Below are positions 1 to 5,156 of a DNA stretch of 6,270 bases, piece by piece. The notes beneath the pieces were generated by a model. It was not told the DNA's origin and did not search any database. It worked only from the letters and a program-made list of their open reading frames with translations. Position 1 is the first letter of the stretch. Every line of letters begins with the position of its first letter. Where the stretch lies: the NCBI GenBank assembly GCA_019239815.1, contig JAFAZL010000854.1, positions 1 through 6,270 of the forward strand, read 5' to 3'. The DNA is from Acidobacteriota bacterium (GTDB taxonomy: Bacteria > Acidobacteriota > Terriglobia > Acidoferrales > UBA7541). The position numbers and the translations under genes were made by a program.

Positions 1-1
1 A

Positions 2-289
2 GGCGCCCCAGAATTTCTTCGAGCCGCAGGTGTTCCGGTCGTGTGGCTGGACGCTCCCATAGAAGTCCTGCTCGGCCGCTGCATGACCATGACCGGCCGC
101 CCGCTTTTCCGCGACGAATCCAGCTTCCGCGCACTCCACGCACAACGCCTTCCGTCCTACCAACTCGCCGATCACCGCGTTGATAGCTCCGGCGAACCCG
201 CCCGCGTCGTCTCCGAAATCCTGAGCCTCAACCTGATTCCCGGCCGCACCCGCGAAGCGCATCTCGTCGTCGACAAACCCCAACCTTGA
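2..289 (+). CDS. aroK: Shikimate kinase, C-terminal fragment (5' end outside window)
   Basis: The reading frame is open from the first bases to a TGA at 287-289, giving 95 visible residues. It reads like the second half of a shikimate kinase, the cytosolic enzyme that phosphorylates shikimate with ATP in the chorismate pathway. Visible marks are the strand VPVVWLDAP (residues about 11-19), the lid arginine in GRPLFRDE, which corresponds to the family's ATP-site RPL motif, and RLPSYQLADHRVD. In that last motif the arginine and tyrosine match the family's R-x-x-x-Y-x-x-x-A substrate-binding segment. The P-loop and the shikimate-binding DxD would lie upstream and cannot be checked. The GTG at 41 falls inside the conserved fold, so it is not the start. 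About 25 residues follow the last recognisable element, a slightly long and unconserved-looking tail. Another P-loop small-molecule kinase is the main alternative. Confidence 0.75.
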   Translation, partial: GAPEFLRAAGVPVVWLDAPIEVLLGRCMTMTGRPLFRDESSFRALHAQRLPSYQLADHRVDSSGEPARVVSEILSLNLIPGRTREAHLVVDKPQP

Positions 290-327
290 CCCACGTTTCG
301 TGAATCGCAGCCACGCAATCGGAAGGT

Positions 328-355
328 CGTCACCAACTTCCAGTTTCCAATTTCC
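328..355. repeat. Four-unit degenerate heptamer tandem repeat
   Basis: Four consecutive 7-mers read CGTCACC, AACTTCC, AGTTTCC and AATTTCC, with the terminal CC held in phase in all four. The array sits in the 159-bp spacer between the kinase fragment and the exported-protein gene. Its first unit resembles the AGTCACC units at 5133-5156. I see no convincing promoter or terminator in the rest of this spacer. Confidence 0.6.
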
Positions 356-435
356 ACGCGCCGTCTTTACTTTCTGTACTCATCCTCCCAATCGCATCAC
401 TCGCCCGCACTCCTCACCATGTCAGACTGATTCAC

Positions 436-444
436 AAGGGGAAG
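436..444 (+). promoter_or_regulatory. Ribosome binding site for the exported-protein gene
   Basis: AAGGGGAAG lies just upstream of the ATG at 449. The AGGGGA core at 437-442 is followed by a 6-nt spacer. This supports the start codon chosen for the following gene. Confidence 0.65.
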
Positions 445-448
445 AACG

Positions 449-1180
449 ATGGAACCTCAATCCTCCGGCTTCGGGCCTAAAATTTTCACTTACGCGATGG
501 CGATCCTCTTCGTGTGCACGACACTGACGATCGCCGCACAGAAAAAAAGCGCTGCGTCCGGCGGTTCCCTCTTTTCGCAAGACAAAGGTAAATTCACGAT
601 TCAGCTCGATGGCAAATCCGTCGGCCACGAAGAATTCGAACTCGCGCAGGCGGGCGGCGGCTGGACCGCTCACAGCACCACCGACATTGCGCCACCGCAA
701 GCTGGAAGCTCACGCGTCTCTGGCACACTGACGCTGCAACCCGATGGCGCCCCGATCAGCTACGAGTGGCAATCGCAAGCCGACAAAACCAACGGCGCGC
801 GCATCCTCTTCGCCAACGGCGTCGCCAAAATCACGCTCCAGATGCAGGGCGCACGTCCATTCGAGCAGGACATGAGCTTCGGCTCGCCCCTTATCGCCGT
901 CCTAGATAACAATCTTTATTACCAATACGCCGTGCTCGCCCGCGTCTACGATTGGTCCAAGGGCGGCGCGCAAACGCTCCCGGTCCTCATTCCGCAGGAG
1001 CTCACCCCCGGCTCAATCACCATCGAGTCCGCTGGCTCCGTCACCGCCGCCAACGGCAAATCTTACGACGGCCTTCGCGTCGCGACCTCCGATCTCGAAG
1101 TCATGCTCTATCTCGACAAAAACCACCGTCTCGAGCGCCTCGAAGTCCCCGCCGCCAAAGTCTCCGTCATCCGCGACTAA
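449..1180 (+). CDS. Exported protein of unknown function
   Basis: This gene encodes 243 residues that I cannot assign to a named family. Residues 1-30 look like a Sec signal peptide: a short polar N-region with one lysine at residue 11, a hydrophobic core IFTYAMAILFVCTTLTIAA, and a plausible signal peptidase I site before Q31. The only cysteine is C23, inside the signal. It is not followed by a lipobox-like end, so a soluble periplasmic protein is more likely than a lipoprotein. The mature part alternates short beta-like stretches, beginning with KFTIQLDGKSVGHEEFEL, and has a notable central segment DNNLYYQYAVLARVYDW. It ends LYLDKNHRLERLEVP. The overall look recalls secreted beta-sheet proteins of the DUF3108/DUF6134 or LolA-like kind, but this is an impression only. 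The ATG at 449 has a good Shine-Dalgarno. The ADOP permease gene begins 110 bp downstream on the same strand. Confidence 0.8.
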   Translation: MEPQSSGFGPKIFTYAMAILFVCTTLTIAAQKKSAASGGSLFSQDKGKFTIQLDGKSVGHEEFELAQAGGGWTAHSTTDIAPPQAGSSRVSGTLTLQPDGAPISYEWQSQADKTNGARILFANGVAKITLQMQGARPFEQDMSFGSPLIAVLDNNLYYQYAVLARVYDWSKGGAQTLPVLIPQELTPGSITIESAGSVTAANGKSYDGLRVATSDLEVMLYLDKNHRLERLEVPAAKVSVIRD

Positions 1181-1280
1181 GAAAATCAACCGAACTTTCC
1201 TCGCCCCCCTGCGTACCTATATCTGAGCCACCAATTCGCGGCCGCGATCTCCTCGTCTGCCGGCCGCCACTCTTCTATTC

Positions 1281-1285
1281 GGGAG
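1281..1285 (+). promoter_or_regulatory. Ribosome binding site that fixes the ADOP permease start
   Basis: GGGAG sits 5 nt before the ATG at 1291. The open frame extends upstream to 952, inside the previous gene. This site and the match of the following residues to family N-termini make 1291 the better start. Confidence 0.65.
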
Positions 1286-1290
1286 CGCCC

Positions 1291-3762
1291 ATGCAATCCT
1301 TCTCGCAGCAACTCCGGCAAGTCCTCCGCCGTCTGCGCCTTTCCCCCCTCTTCACAACCATCACCCTGATCACTCTCGCCGCCGGCATCGGGGCCAACAC
1401 CCTTGTTTTCAGCGTCGTGGAAGGTGTCCTGCTCAAGCCTCTTCCCTACCCCGATCCCAATCGGCTCGTCGGCGTTTGGCATACCGCCCCCGGCATTCAG
1501 ATCAAAGATCTCAACATGGCGCCGTCGCACTATTTCATCTACCGCGAGCAGGGCAATTCCTTTCAAGACATCGCGATGTACCAGGGTGATTCTTTCAGCG
1601 TCACCGGTCTAAACGAACCCGAGCAAGTCGACGGACTCGACGTGACTGACACGATGTTTTCCATCCTTGGTGTCACTCCGGTCGCGGGCCGCCTCTTTTC
1701 CGCCGAAGACGCGCAGCCCAACGCGCCCAAGACCGCCATCCTCGGCTATGGCTACTGGATGAATAAATTCGGCGGCGATCGCTCCGTAGTCGGCCGCACC
1801 ATCATGACCGACGGCGATAGCCGCCTCATCGTCGGTGTTCTTCCCCGCTCTTTCCACTTTCTCGATTATCGCGACCCATCCGTCGTCATCCCCTACCAGT
1901 TCGATCGCAGCAAAATGAAACTCGGCAACTACAGCTACAACGGCCTCGCGCGCCTCAAGCCCGGTGTCACACTCGAACAAGCCAACGCCGACGTCGCGCG
2001 TATGCTACCGATCGTCATGAACTCATTTCCAGCGCCCGAAGGTTTCAGCATCAAGTTGTTTGAAAACGCGCACATCGGACCACAAGTCCGCCCGCTCAAA
2101 CAAGACGTGGTCGGCGATATCGGTAACGTGTTGTGGGTGGTGATGGGTTCGATTGGCCTCGTGATGCTGATCGTCTGCGCCAACGTCGCAAATCTCGTTC
2201 TCGTCCGAACCGAAAGCCGCCGCCAGGAACTCGCGCTTCGTGCCGCGCTCGGCGCCGGACGCGGTCGCATCGCTGGCGAGCTCTTTCTCGAGAGCGCCAT
2301 ACTCGGCCTGCTGGGCAGCATTGTCGGCCTTGCAATTGCGTATATCGGGCTACGCATCCTGACTTCCGTCGCTCCCGAAAACCTTCCCCGCATTCGCGAA
2401 ATCGGCATCGATGGCCCGGTGCTTCTCTTCACGCTCGTCGTGACACTGATCGCCAGCGCTCTCTTTGCCTGCATCCCGATTCTCAAATACGCCGGCGTGC
2501 GCCTCAGCACTGGTATCCGCGAAGGTGGCCGCGCTCTCAGCGCCAGCCGCGAACAACACCGTGCGCGCAACGTCCTCGTCGTCGTCCAGGTCGCGCTCGC
2601 GCTCGTTCTTCTGATTTGCTCCGGCCTGATGATCCGAACCTTTCACGCAATGACGAAAGTGAATCCCGGGTTCACCAATGCCGAGCAGCTCCAGACCTTT
2701 CACATCATGATTCCAGATTCGCAGATTAAGAGTGACGAAGCCGCCCTCCGCATGGAGCAGGAAATTCAGAATCGCCTTGCAGCTATTCCAGGAACGAACT
2801 CCGTCGCGCTCGATACCGCGCCCCCGATGGGCGGGAATCAATCCAACGATCCGGTTCTCGTCGAAGGCCGCTCCTACGCGGAGGGTGAGTTTCCAGCCTT
2901 GCGCCGCTTTAAGTTCGTTGGCCCGGGCGCATTCGCGACTCTCGGTATTCCGATGATCGCGGGCCGCGACTACACGTGGGATGACATCTACCAGAATCAT
3001 TTGGTCACGATCGTCTCCGAAAATACTGCGCGTGAGTTATTCCAGGATCCGCAGAACGCCGTCGGCAAACGCGTCCGTGTCGCCACCACCGATCCATTCC
3101 GCGAGATCATCGGAGTTGTCGGCAACGTTCACGACGACGGCATCAGCGAGAAAGCTCCCACATCGGTGTACTGGCCGGTCATGATGAAAAAGTTTGAGGG
3201 CCAGGACAGCGCGATGCGCCGGTATATTTCCTACATCATTCGCAATCCCCACGCCGGCTCGGAAACCCTCATGAAAGACGTTCGGGCCGCCGTCTGGTCG
3301 GTGAATCCAAATCTCCCGCTCGCCGACGTTCACACCATTCAATATTTCTACGATCGTTCGCTCGCTCGCACCACGTTCACTCTGATCATGATCGGCGTCG
3401 CCGGGAGCATGGCTCTGCTTCTCGGCGTGGTCGGCCTCTACGGCGTGATCGCCTATTCGGTCTCACAACGCAAACGCGAAATCGGCATCCGCATGGCAAT
3501 CGGCGCTCAAACGAAAGAGCTCACCAACATGTTCGTCCGCCACGGCCTGATTCTCACCGGCATCGGCGTCGCCTGCGGCCTCGTCGCCGCCCTGATCCTG
3601 ATGCGCTTTATGGCCTCGATCCTCTTCGGCGTAAGCCCGATCGACCCCATTACCTACATCGCCGTCTCCGCAGGGCTGGCCGCCACCGCGCTTCTTGCCA
3701 GCTACGTCCCCTCGCGCCGCGCCGCCGCCGTCGACCCCGTCGACGCACTCCGCGCCGAGTAA
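1291..3762 (+). CDS. ADOP-type (MacB/FtsX-like) ABC transporter permease
   Basis: This 823-residue inner-membrane protein has the duplicated architecture of acidobacterial orphan permeases. The N-terminus MQSFSQQLRQVLRRLRLSP leads into the first membrane helix (about 20-48), which ends in GANTLVFSVVEGVLLKPLPY, a family hallmark. A MacB-like periplasmic core follows (about 50-275). The first FtsX domain has helices at about 280-305, 328-357 and 376-398; its cytoplasmic segment RTESRRQELALRAALGAGR (306-324) is the coupling-type motif. A helix at about 428-447 opens the second half, with a second periplasmic core (about 450-690). The second FtsX domain starts near 697, carries QRKREIGIRMAIGA (726-739) and ends with the classic YVPSRRAAAVDPVDALRAE. 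There is no Walker A or signature motif and no ATPase gene beside it, as expected for an orphan permease. Related MacB and LolCE proteins move substrates across the periplasm using an ATPase partner. The partner and substrate here cannot be told. Confidence 0.93.
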   Translation: MQSFSQQLRQVLRRLRLSPLFTTITLITLAAGIGANTLVFSVVEGVLLKPLPYPDPNRLVGVWHTAPGIQIKDLNMAPSHYFIYREQGNSFQDIAMYQGDSFSVTGLNEPEQVDGLDVTDTMFSILGVTPVAGRLFSAEDAQPNAPKTAILGYGYWMNKFGGDRSVVGRTIMTDGDSRLIVGVLPRSFHFLDYRDPSVVIPYQFDRSKMKLGNYSYNGLARLKPGVTLEQANADVARMLPIVMNSFPAPEGFSIKLFENAHIGPQVRPLKQDVVGDIGNVLWVVMGSIGLVMLIVCANVANLVLVRTESRRQELALRAALGAGRGRIAGELFLESAILGLLGSIVGLAIAYIGLRILTSVAPENLPRIREIGIDGPVLLFTLVVTLIASALFACIPILKYAGVRLSTGIREGGRALSASREQHRARNVLVVVQVALALVLLICSGLMIRTFHAMTKVNPGFTNAEQLQTFHIMIPDSQIKSDEAALRMEQEIQNRLAAIPGTNSVALDTAPPMGGNQSNDPVLVEGRSYAEGEFPALRRFKFVGPGAFATLGIPMIAGRDYTWDDIYQNHLVTIVSENTARELFQDPQNAVGKRVRVATTDPFREIIGVVGNVHDDGISEKAPTSVYWPVMMKKFEGQDSAMRRYISYIIRNPHAGSETLMKDVRAAVWSVNPNLPLADVHTIQYFYDRSLARTTFTLIMIGVAGSMALLLGVVGLYGVIAYSVSQRKREIGIRMAIGAQTKELTNMFVRHGLILTGIGVACGLVAALILMRFMASILFGVSPIDPITYIAVSAGLAATALLASYVPSRRAAAVDPVDALRAE

Positions 3763-3790
3763 CTTCGCGTCCCGCATTGTCTTGGTTTCT

Positions 3791-3814
3791 GTAGGGGCGG
3801 GCTTCAGTCCGCCC
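3791..3814. repeat. Intergenic palindrome 1 with GTAGGGGCG head
   Basis: The sequence starts GTAGGGGCG. It folds with the arm GGGCGGGC (3795-3802), the loop TTCA (3803-3806) and the arm GTCCGCCC (3807-3814). That gives eight pairs, one of them G-U. It lies 28 bp after the permease stop and has no T-tract behind it, so a factor-independent terminator is unlikely. It resembles dispersed REP-like intergenic palindromes. Confidence 0.6.
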
Positions 3815-3850
3815 TCGCTCGCCACCACGCACGCAATTCGACGTGCATCA

Positions 3851-3876
3851 GTAGGGGCGCAGCACTGCTGCGCCCC
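3851..3876. repeat. Intergenic palindrome 2 with GTAGGGGCG head
   Basis: This element has the same 9-nt head as palindrome 1 and starts exactly 60 bp after it. The arms GGGGCGCAGC (3854-3863) and GCTGCGCCCC (3867-3876) are perfect 10-bp complements around a 3-nt loop ACT. The stem sequence after the shared head differs from palindrome 1 but is compensated on the other arm, so structure is kept rather than sequence. No T-tract follows directly. Confidence 0.65.
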
Positions 3877-3930
3877 ATGTCCGCACGATGTCAGCCCCAA
3901 CCAAATCTTTTTTATTCCGACGCTGTCGAG

Positions 3931-3973
3931 TGCAAAACAAAAACGGCGCAACCCACCCTCATGGGTCGCGCCG
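3931..3973 (-). terminator. Factor-independent terminator of the XRE regulator gene
   Basis: Read on the minus strand, a 12-bp stem CGGCGCGACCCA / TGGGTTGCGCCG encloses a 6-nt loop and is followed at once by TTTTTGTTTTG. The stem begins 25 bp after the XRE stop codon. Position 3950/3967 pairs as G-U in the minus-strand RNA but would be an A-C mismatch in a plus-strand RNA. No T-tract exists on the plus-strand side. Both points assign the element to the minus strand. Confidence 0.85.
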
Positions 3974-3997
3974 CAATTGTGCTCTGTCAAAAAATTC

Positions 3998-4753
3998 TTA
4001 TCGTGCGATCGGCCGCTGAAACACCGGCGCTCCAGGCCGCCGCAGCGGATACCCGCCATGCGCGTGCGACAACGCATGCGTGTGCGCGTGTCCGTTCGCA
4101 TGACCAGGATGCGTGATGTGTCCGTTCCCGTTACCACTTCCCGTCGCCGTCTGGGGCAAGCGAGCGGGATTACCGATAGGGCGGAGATTTGTCGCCGGTA
4201 CCGCGCTGACGTGATCGCTGATCGCTTGCAGCCTCTTCAGGATCGACTGCCATTGCTCCCAGTCGAGCTGGCGCAGAAATGGCCGCAGCCCCTGAATGAA
4301 CGGATCTTCGAGCAGCGCTTCGCCATCCGATTCCGGAATGAAGAAGCGATTGAGACCGACGTTCAACGCTTCCGAAATCTTTTCGAGTGTGCCGAGGCTC
4401 GGCGTCATCTGGCCGCTTTCGATGCGCGACAGATACGAACGCGAAACCTTCGACCGCGACTGCAGCTGGCTCTGCGTCATCGAGCGCGATTCACGCAGTT
4501 GGCGAATGCGCTGGCCGATATTCTCGACCGTTTCGCGGTTCGCGAACTTTTCGCTCGACGCCTCAGCGTTGGCTTCCTCCGACGGAGCTGCCGTCGGAAT
4601 CATAAATTCCAATCGCTGGGGCAGCGCCCGCACGCAGCGCCGGCAATTGCCGGTCCGCGTCCGATACTGCACAAGTCCGCACGTCTTGCAGCGAATGACT
4701 TCCCGATCCATTTCCAATGAATCACACGTCTCTTTTTCGAGTTGTAGGGACAC
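3998..4753 (-). CDS. XRE-family transcriptional regulator with zinc-ribbon-like N-terminus and His-rich tail
   Basis: This gene encodes 251 residues in three parts. Residues 22-40 contain CKTCGLVQ...CRRC (cysteines 22, 25, 37, 40), a paired CxxC arrangement typical of a small zinc ribbon. Residues about 79-135 are a Cro/C1-type helix-turn-helix: IGQRIRQLRESRSMTQSQL, then SRSYLSRIESGQMTPSLGTL, then a closing helix leading to LNRFFIP. Residues about 140-185 look helical and may mediate dimer contacts. From about 190 the chain is low in complexity, with an SGNGNGH stretch and eight histidines between 212 and 232, a possible metal-binding tail. It is presumably a cytosolic DNA-binding protein; its targets are unknown. 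The start is GTG at 4753, backed by GAGGAG six bases upstream. A later ATG at 4711 (residue 15) keeps the cysteines but has only a weak Shine-Dalgarno. The gene has its own promoter and terminator. Confidence 0.88.
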   Translation of the reverse strand: MSLQLEKETCDSLEMDREVIRCKTCGLVQYRTRTGNCRRCVRALPQRLEFMIPTAAPSEEANAEASSEKFANRETVENIGQRIRQLRESRSMTQSQLQSRSKVSRSYLSRIESGQMTPSLGTLEKISEALNVGLNRFFIPESDGEALLEDPFIQGLRPFLRQLDWEQWQSILKRLQAISDHVSAVPATNLRPIGNPARLPQTATGSGNGNGHITHPGHANGHAHTHALSHAHGGYPLRRPGAPVFQRPIAR

Positions 4754-4759
4754 CGAATG

Positions 4760-4765
4760 CTCCTC
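4760..4765 (-). promoter_or_regulatory. Strong Shine-Dalgarno that selects the GTG start of the XRE gene
   Basis: GAGGAG on the minus strand is separated by six bases (4754-4759) from the GTG at 4753. The competing ATG at 4711 lacks a comparable site, so translation from the GTG is preferred. Confidence 0.7.
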
Positions 4766-4795
4766 GCTGACTTTGTCCGGCGTGCGGATAGGAGA

Positions 4796-4810
4796 GGAAC
4801 GTCGGAACGT
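4796..4810. repeat. 7-bp direct repeat in the XRE leader
   Basis: GGAACGT occurs at 4796-4802 and again at 4804-4810, with one base between. It lies within the predicted 5' untranslated leader of the XRE gene. It could be a protein or RNA recognition site, but it is short enough to be chance. Confidence 0.35.
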
Positions 4811-4847
4811 ACTTCGGGGGGGGAAGGCAGTAACTGGCGCGACGGGG

Positions 4848-4876
4848 AGTATCTGTCACCCTCGCGCCTCTGTCAA
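4848..4876 (-). promoter_or_regulatory. Sigma-70-type promoter of the XRE regulator gene
   Basis: On the minus strand a perfect -35 box TTGACA (4876-4871) is followed by a 17-bp spacer and a -10 box GATACT (4853-4848) that matches the consensus at four of six positions. Transcription would start near 4841, giving a leader of about 88 nt before the GTG at 4753. Just upstream, 4879-4899 is rich in A and T tracts and may act as an UP element. Confidence 0.75.
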
Positions 4877-4934
4877 GAGTATTTTTAAACTTTTTTTAGG
4901 CCTGCAACCGCGTTTCTCCGTGTTTCCGCCTCTT

Positions 4935-4962
4935 TTTCGCCTGTTCCTCCGAACAGGCGAAA
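4935..4962. repeat. Perfect 12-bp inverted repeat with 4-nt loop
   Basis: The arms TTTCGCCTGTTC (4935-4946) and GAACAGGCGAAA (4951-4962) are exact complements around CTCC. Neither strand has a T-tract after the stem; the T-run at 4933-4937 precedes it on the plus strand. It is therefore not a canonical terminator, although it could stabilise or help end the MFS transcript about 180 bp downstream of that gene's stop. Confidence 0.65.
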
Positions 4963-5076
4963 CCACTAAACTCCGCCATCCCCTCAACTTCCGGCCGCAC
5001 TTTCGCCCTTCGCAACTCGTCCCGCGAAATCTGAAATTTCTTATCGTTCACAAAAGCTGGACCGGCACGTGGAAAT

Positions 5077-5112
5077 CTCAGCGCTCCTCGGCGCTCTCCG
5101 CGTCTCTGCGTT
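5077..5112. repeat. Degenerate CTC-x-GCGT tandem repeat
   Basis: Four successive units of 8 to 10 bases read CTCAGCGCT, CCTCGGCGCT, CTCCGCGT and CTCTGCGTT. The related string CTCCGTGTTTCCGC occurs near 4916-4929. From general familiarity, similar 'CTCTGCGT/CTCCGCGT' strings are scattered between genes in many bacterial genomes. I cannot count copies from this window. Confidence 0.5.
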
Positions 5113-5132
5113 GCTTTTCTCTTCGCTTTTCC

Positions 5133-5156
5133 AGTCACCACTATTCACCAGTCACC
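5133..5156. repeat. Heptamer repeat spanning the MFS stop codon
   Basis: Units AGTCACC (5133-5139), ATTCACC (5143-5149) and AGTCACC (5150-5156) form a short array. The last two are tandem and the first is offset by three bases. CCAGTCACC is repeated exactly at 5131-5139 and 5148-5156. The array provides the stop codon and last codons of the MFS gene on the minus strand. Confidence 0.55.

Larger units (their letters stand above)
4754..5140. other. 387-bp non-coding region between XRE and MFS genes
   Basis: No frame here reads like a protein on either strand. The XRE-proximal part holds the leader and promoter of that gene, including an 8-base homopolymer (G8 on the plus strand at 4816-4823). 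Next come the A/T tracts at 4879-4899 and a perfect inverted repeat at 4935-4962. Degenerate CTC-CGCGT repeats lie at 5077-5112, and a heptamer patch starts at 5133 and enters the MFS gene. I see no clear terminator for the MFS transcript. Confidence 0.7.

Noticed and set aside
286..314. TTGACC as a -35 box for the exported-protein gene
   Set aside because: No acceptable -10 box is found at 16-18 bp, and the box overlaps the stop codon of the kinase.
328..355. Heptamer array as a CRISPR remnant
   Set aside because: The units are 7 bp with no spacers, and no cas gene is present.
1236..1247. 12-bp palindrome TCGCGGCCGCGA upstream of the permease
   Set aside because: It is made only of GC-rich self-complementary bases with no loop, and is likely by chance in this composition. 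I have no evidence that it is an operator.
952..1290. Upstream extension of the permease reading frame from 952
   Set aside because: It overlaps the exported-protein gene in another frame and translates to an Arg/Pro/Ser-rich stretch without family similarity. The ATG at 1291 has a Shine-Dalgarno and a family-like N-terminus.
1935..3000. Long minus-strand frames opposite the permease gene
   Set aside because: They are shadows of a GC-rich gene: Arg/Ala/Ser-rich, with no domain and no ribosome binding site.
4879..4899. T-runs as a plus-strand terminator tail
   Set aside because: No stem precedes them and no plus-strand gene ends nearby. They fit better as the AT-rich region upstream of the minus-strand promoter.
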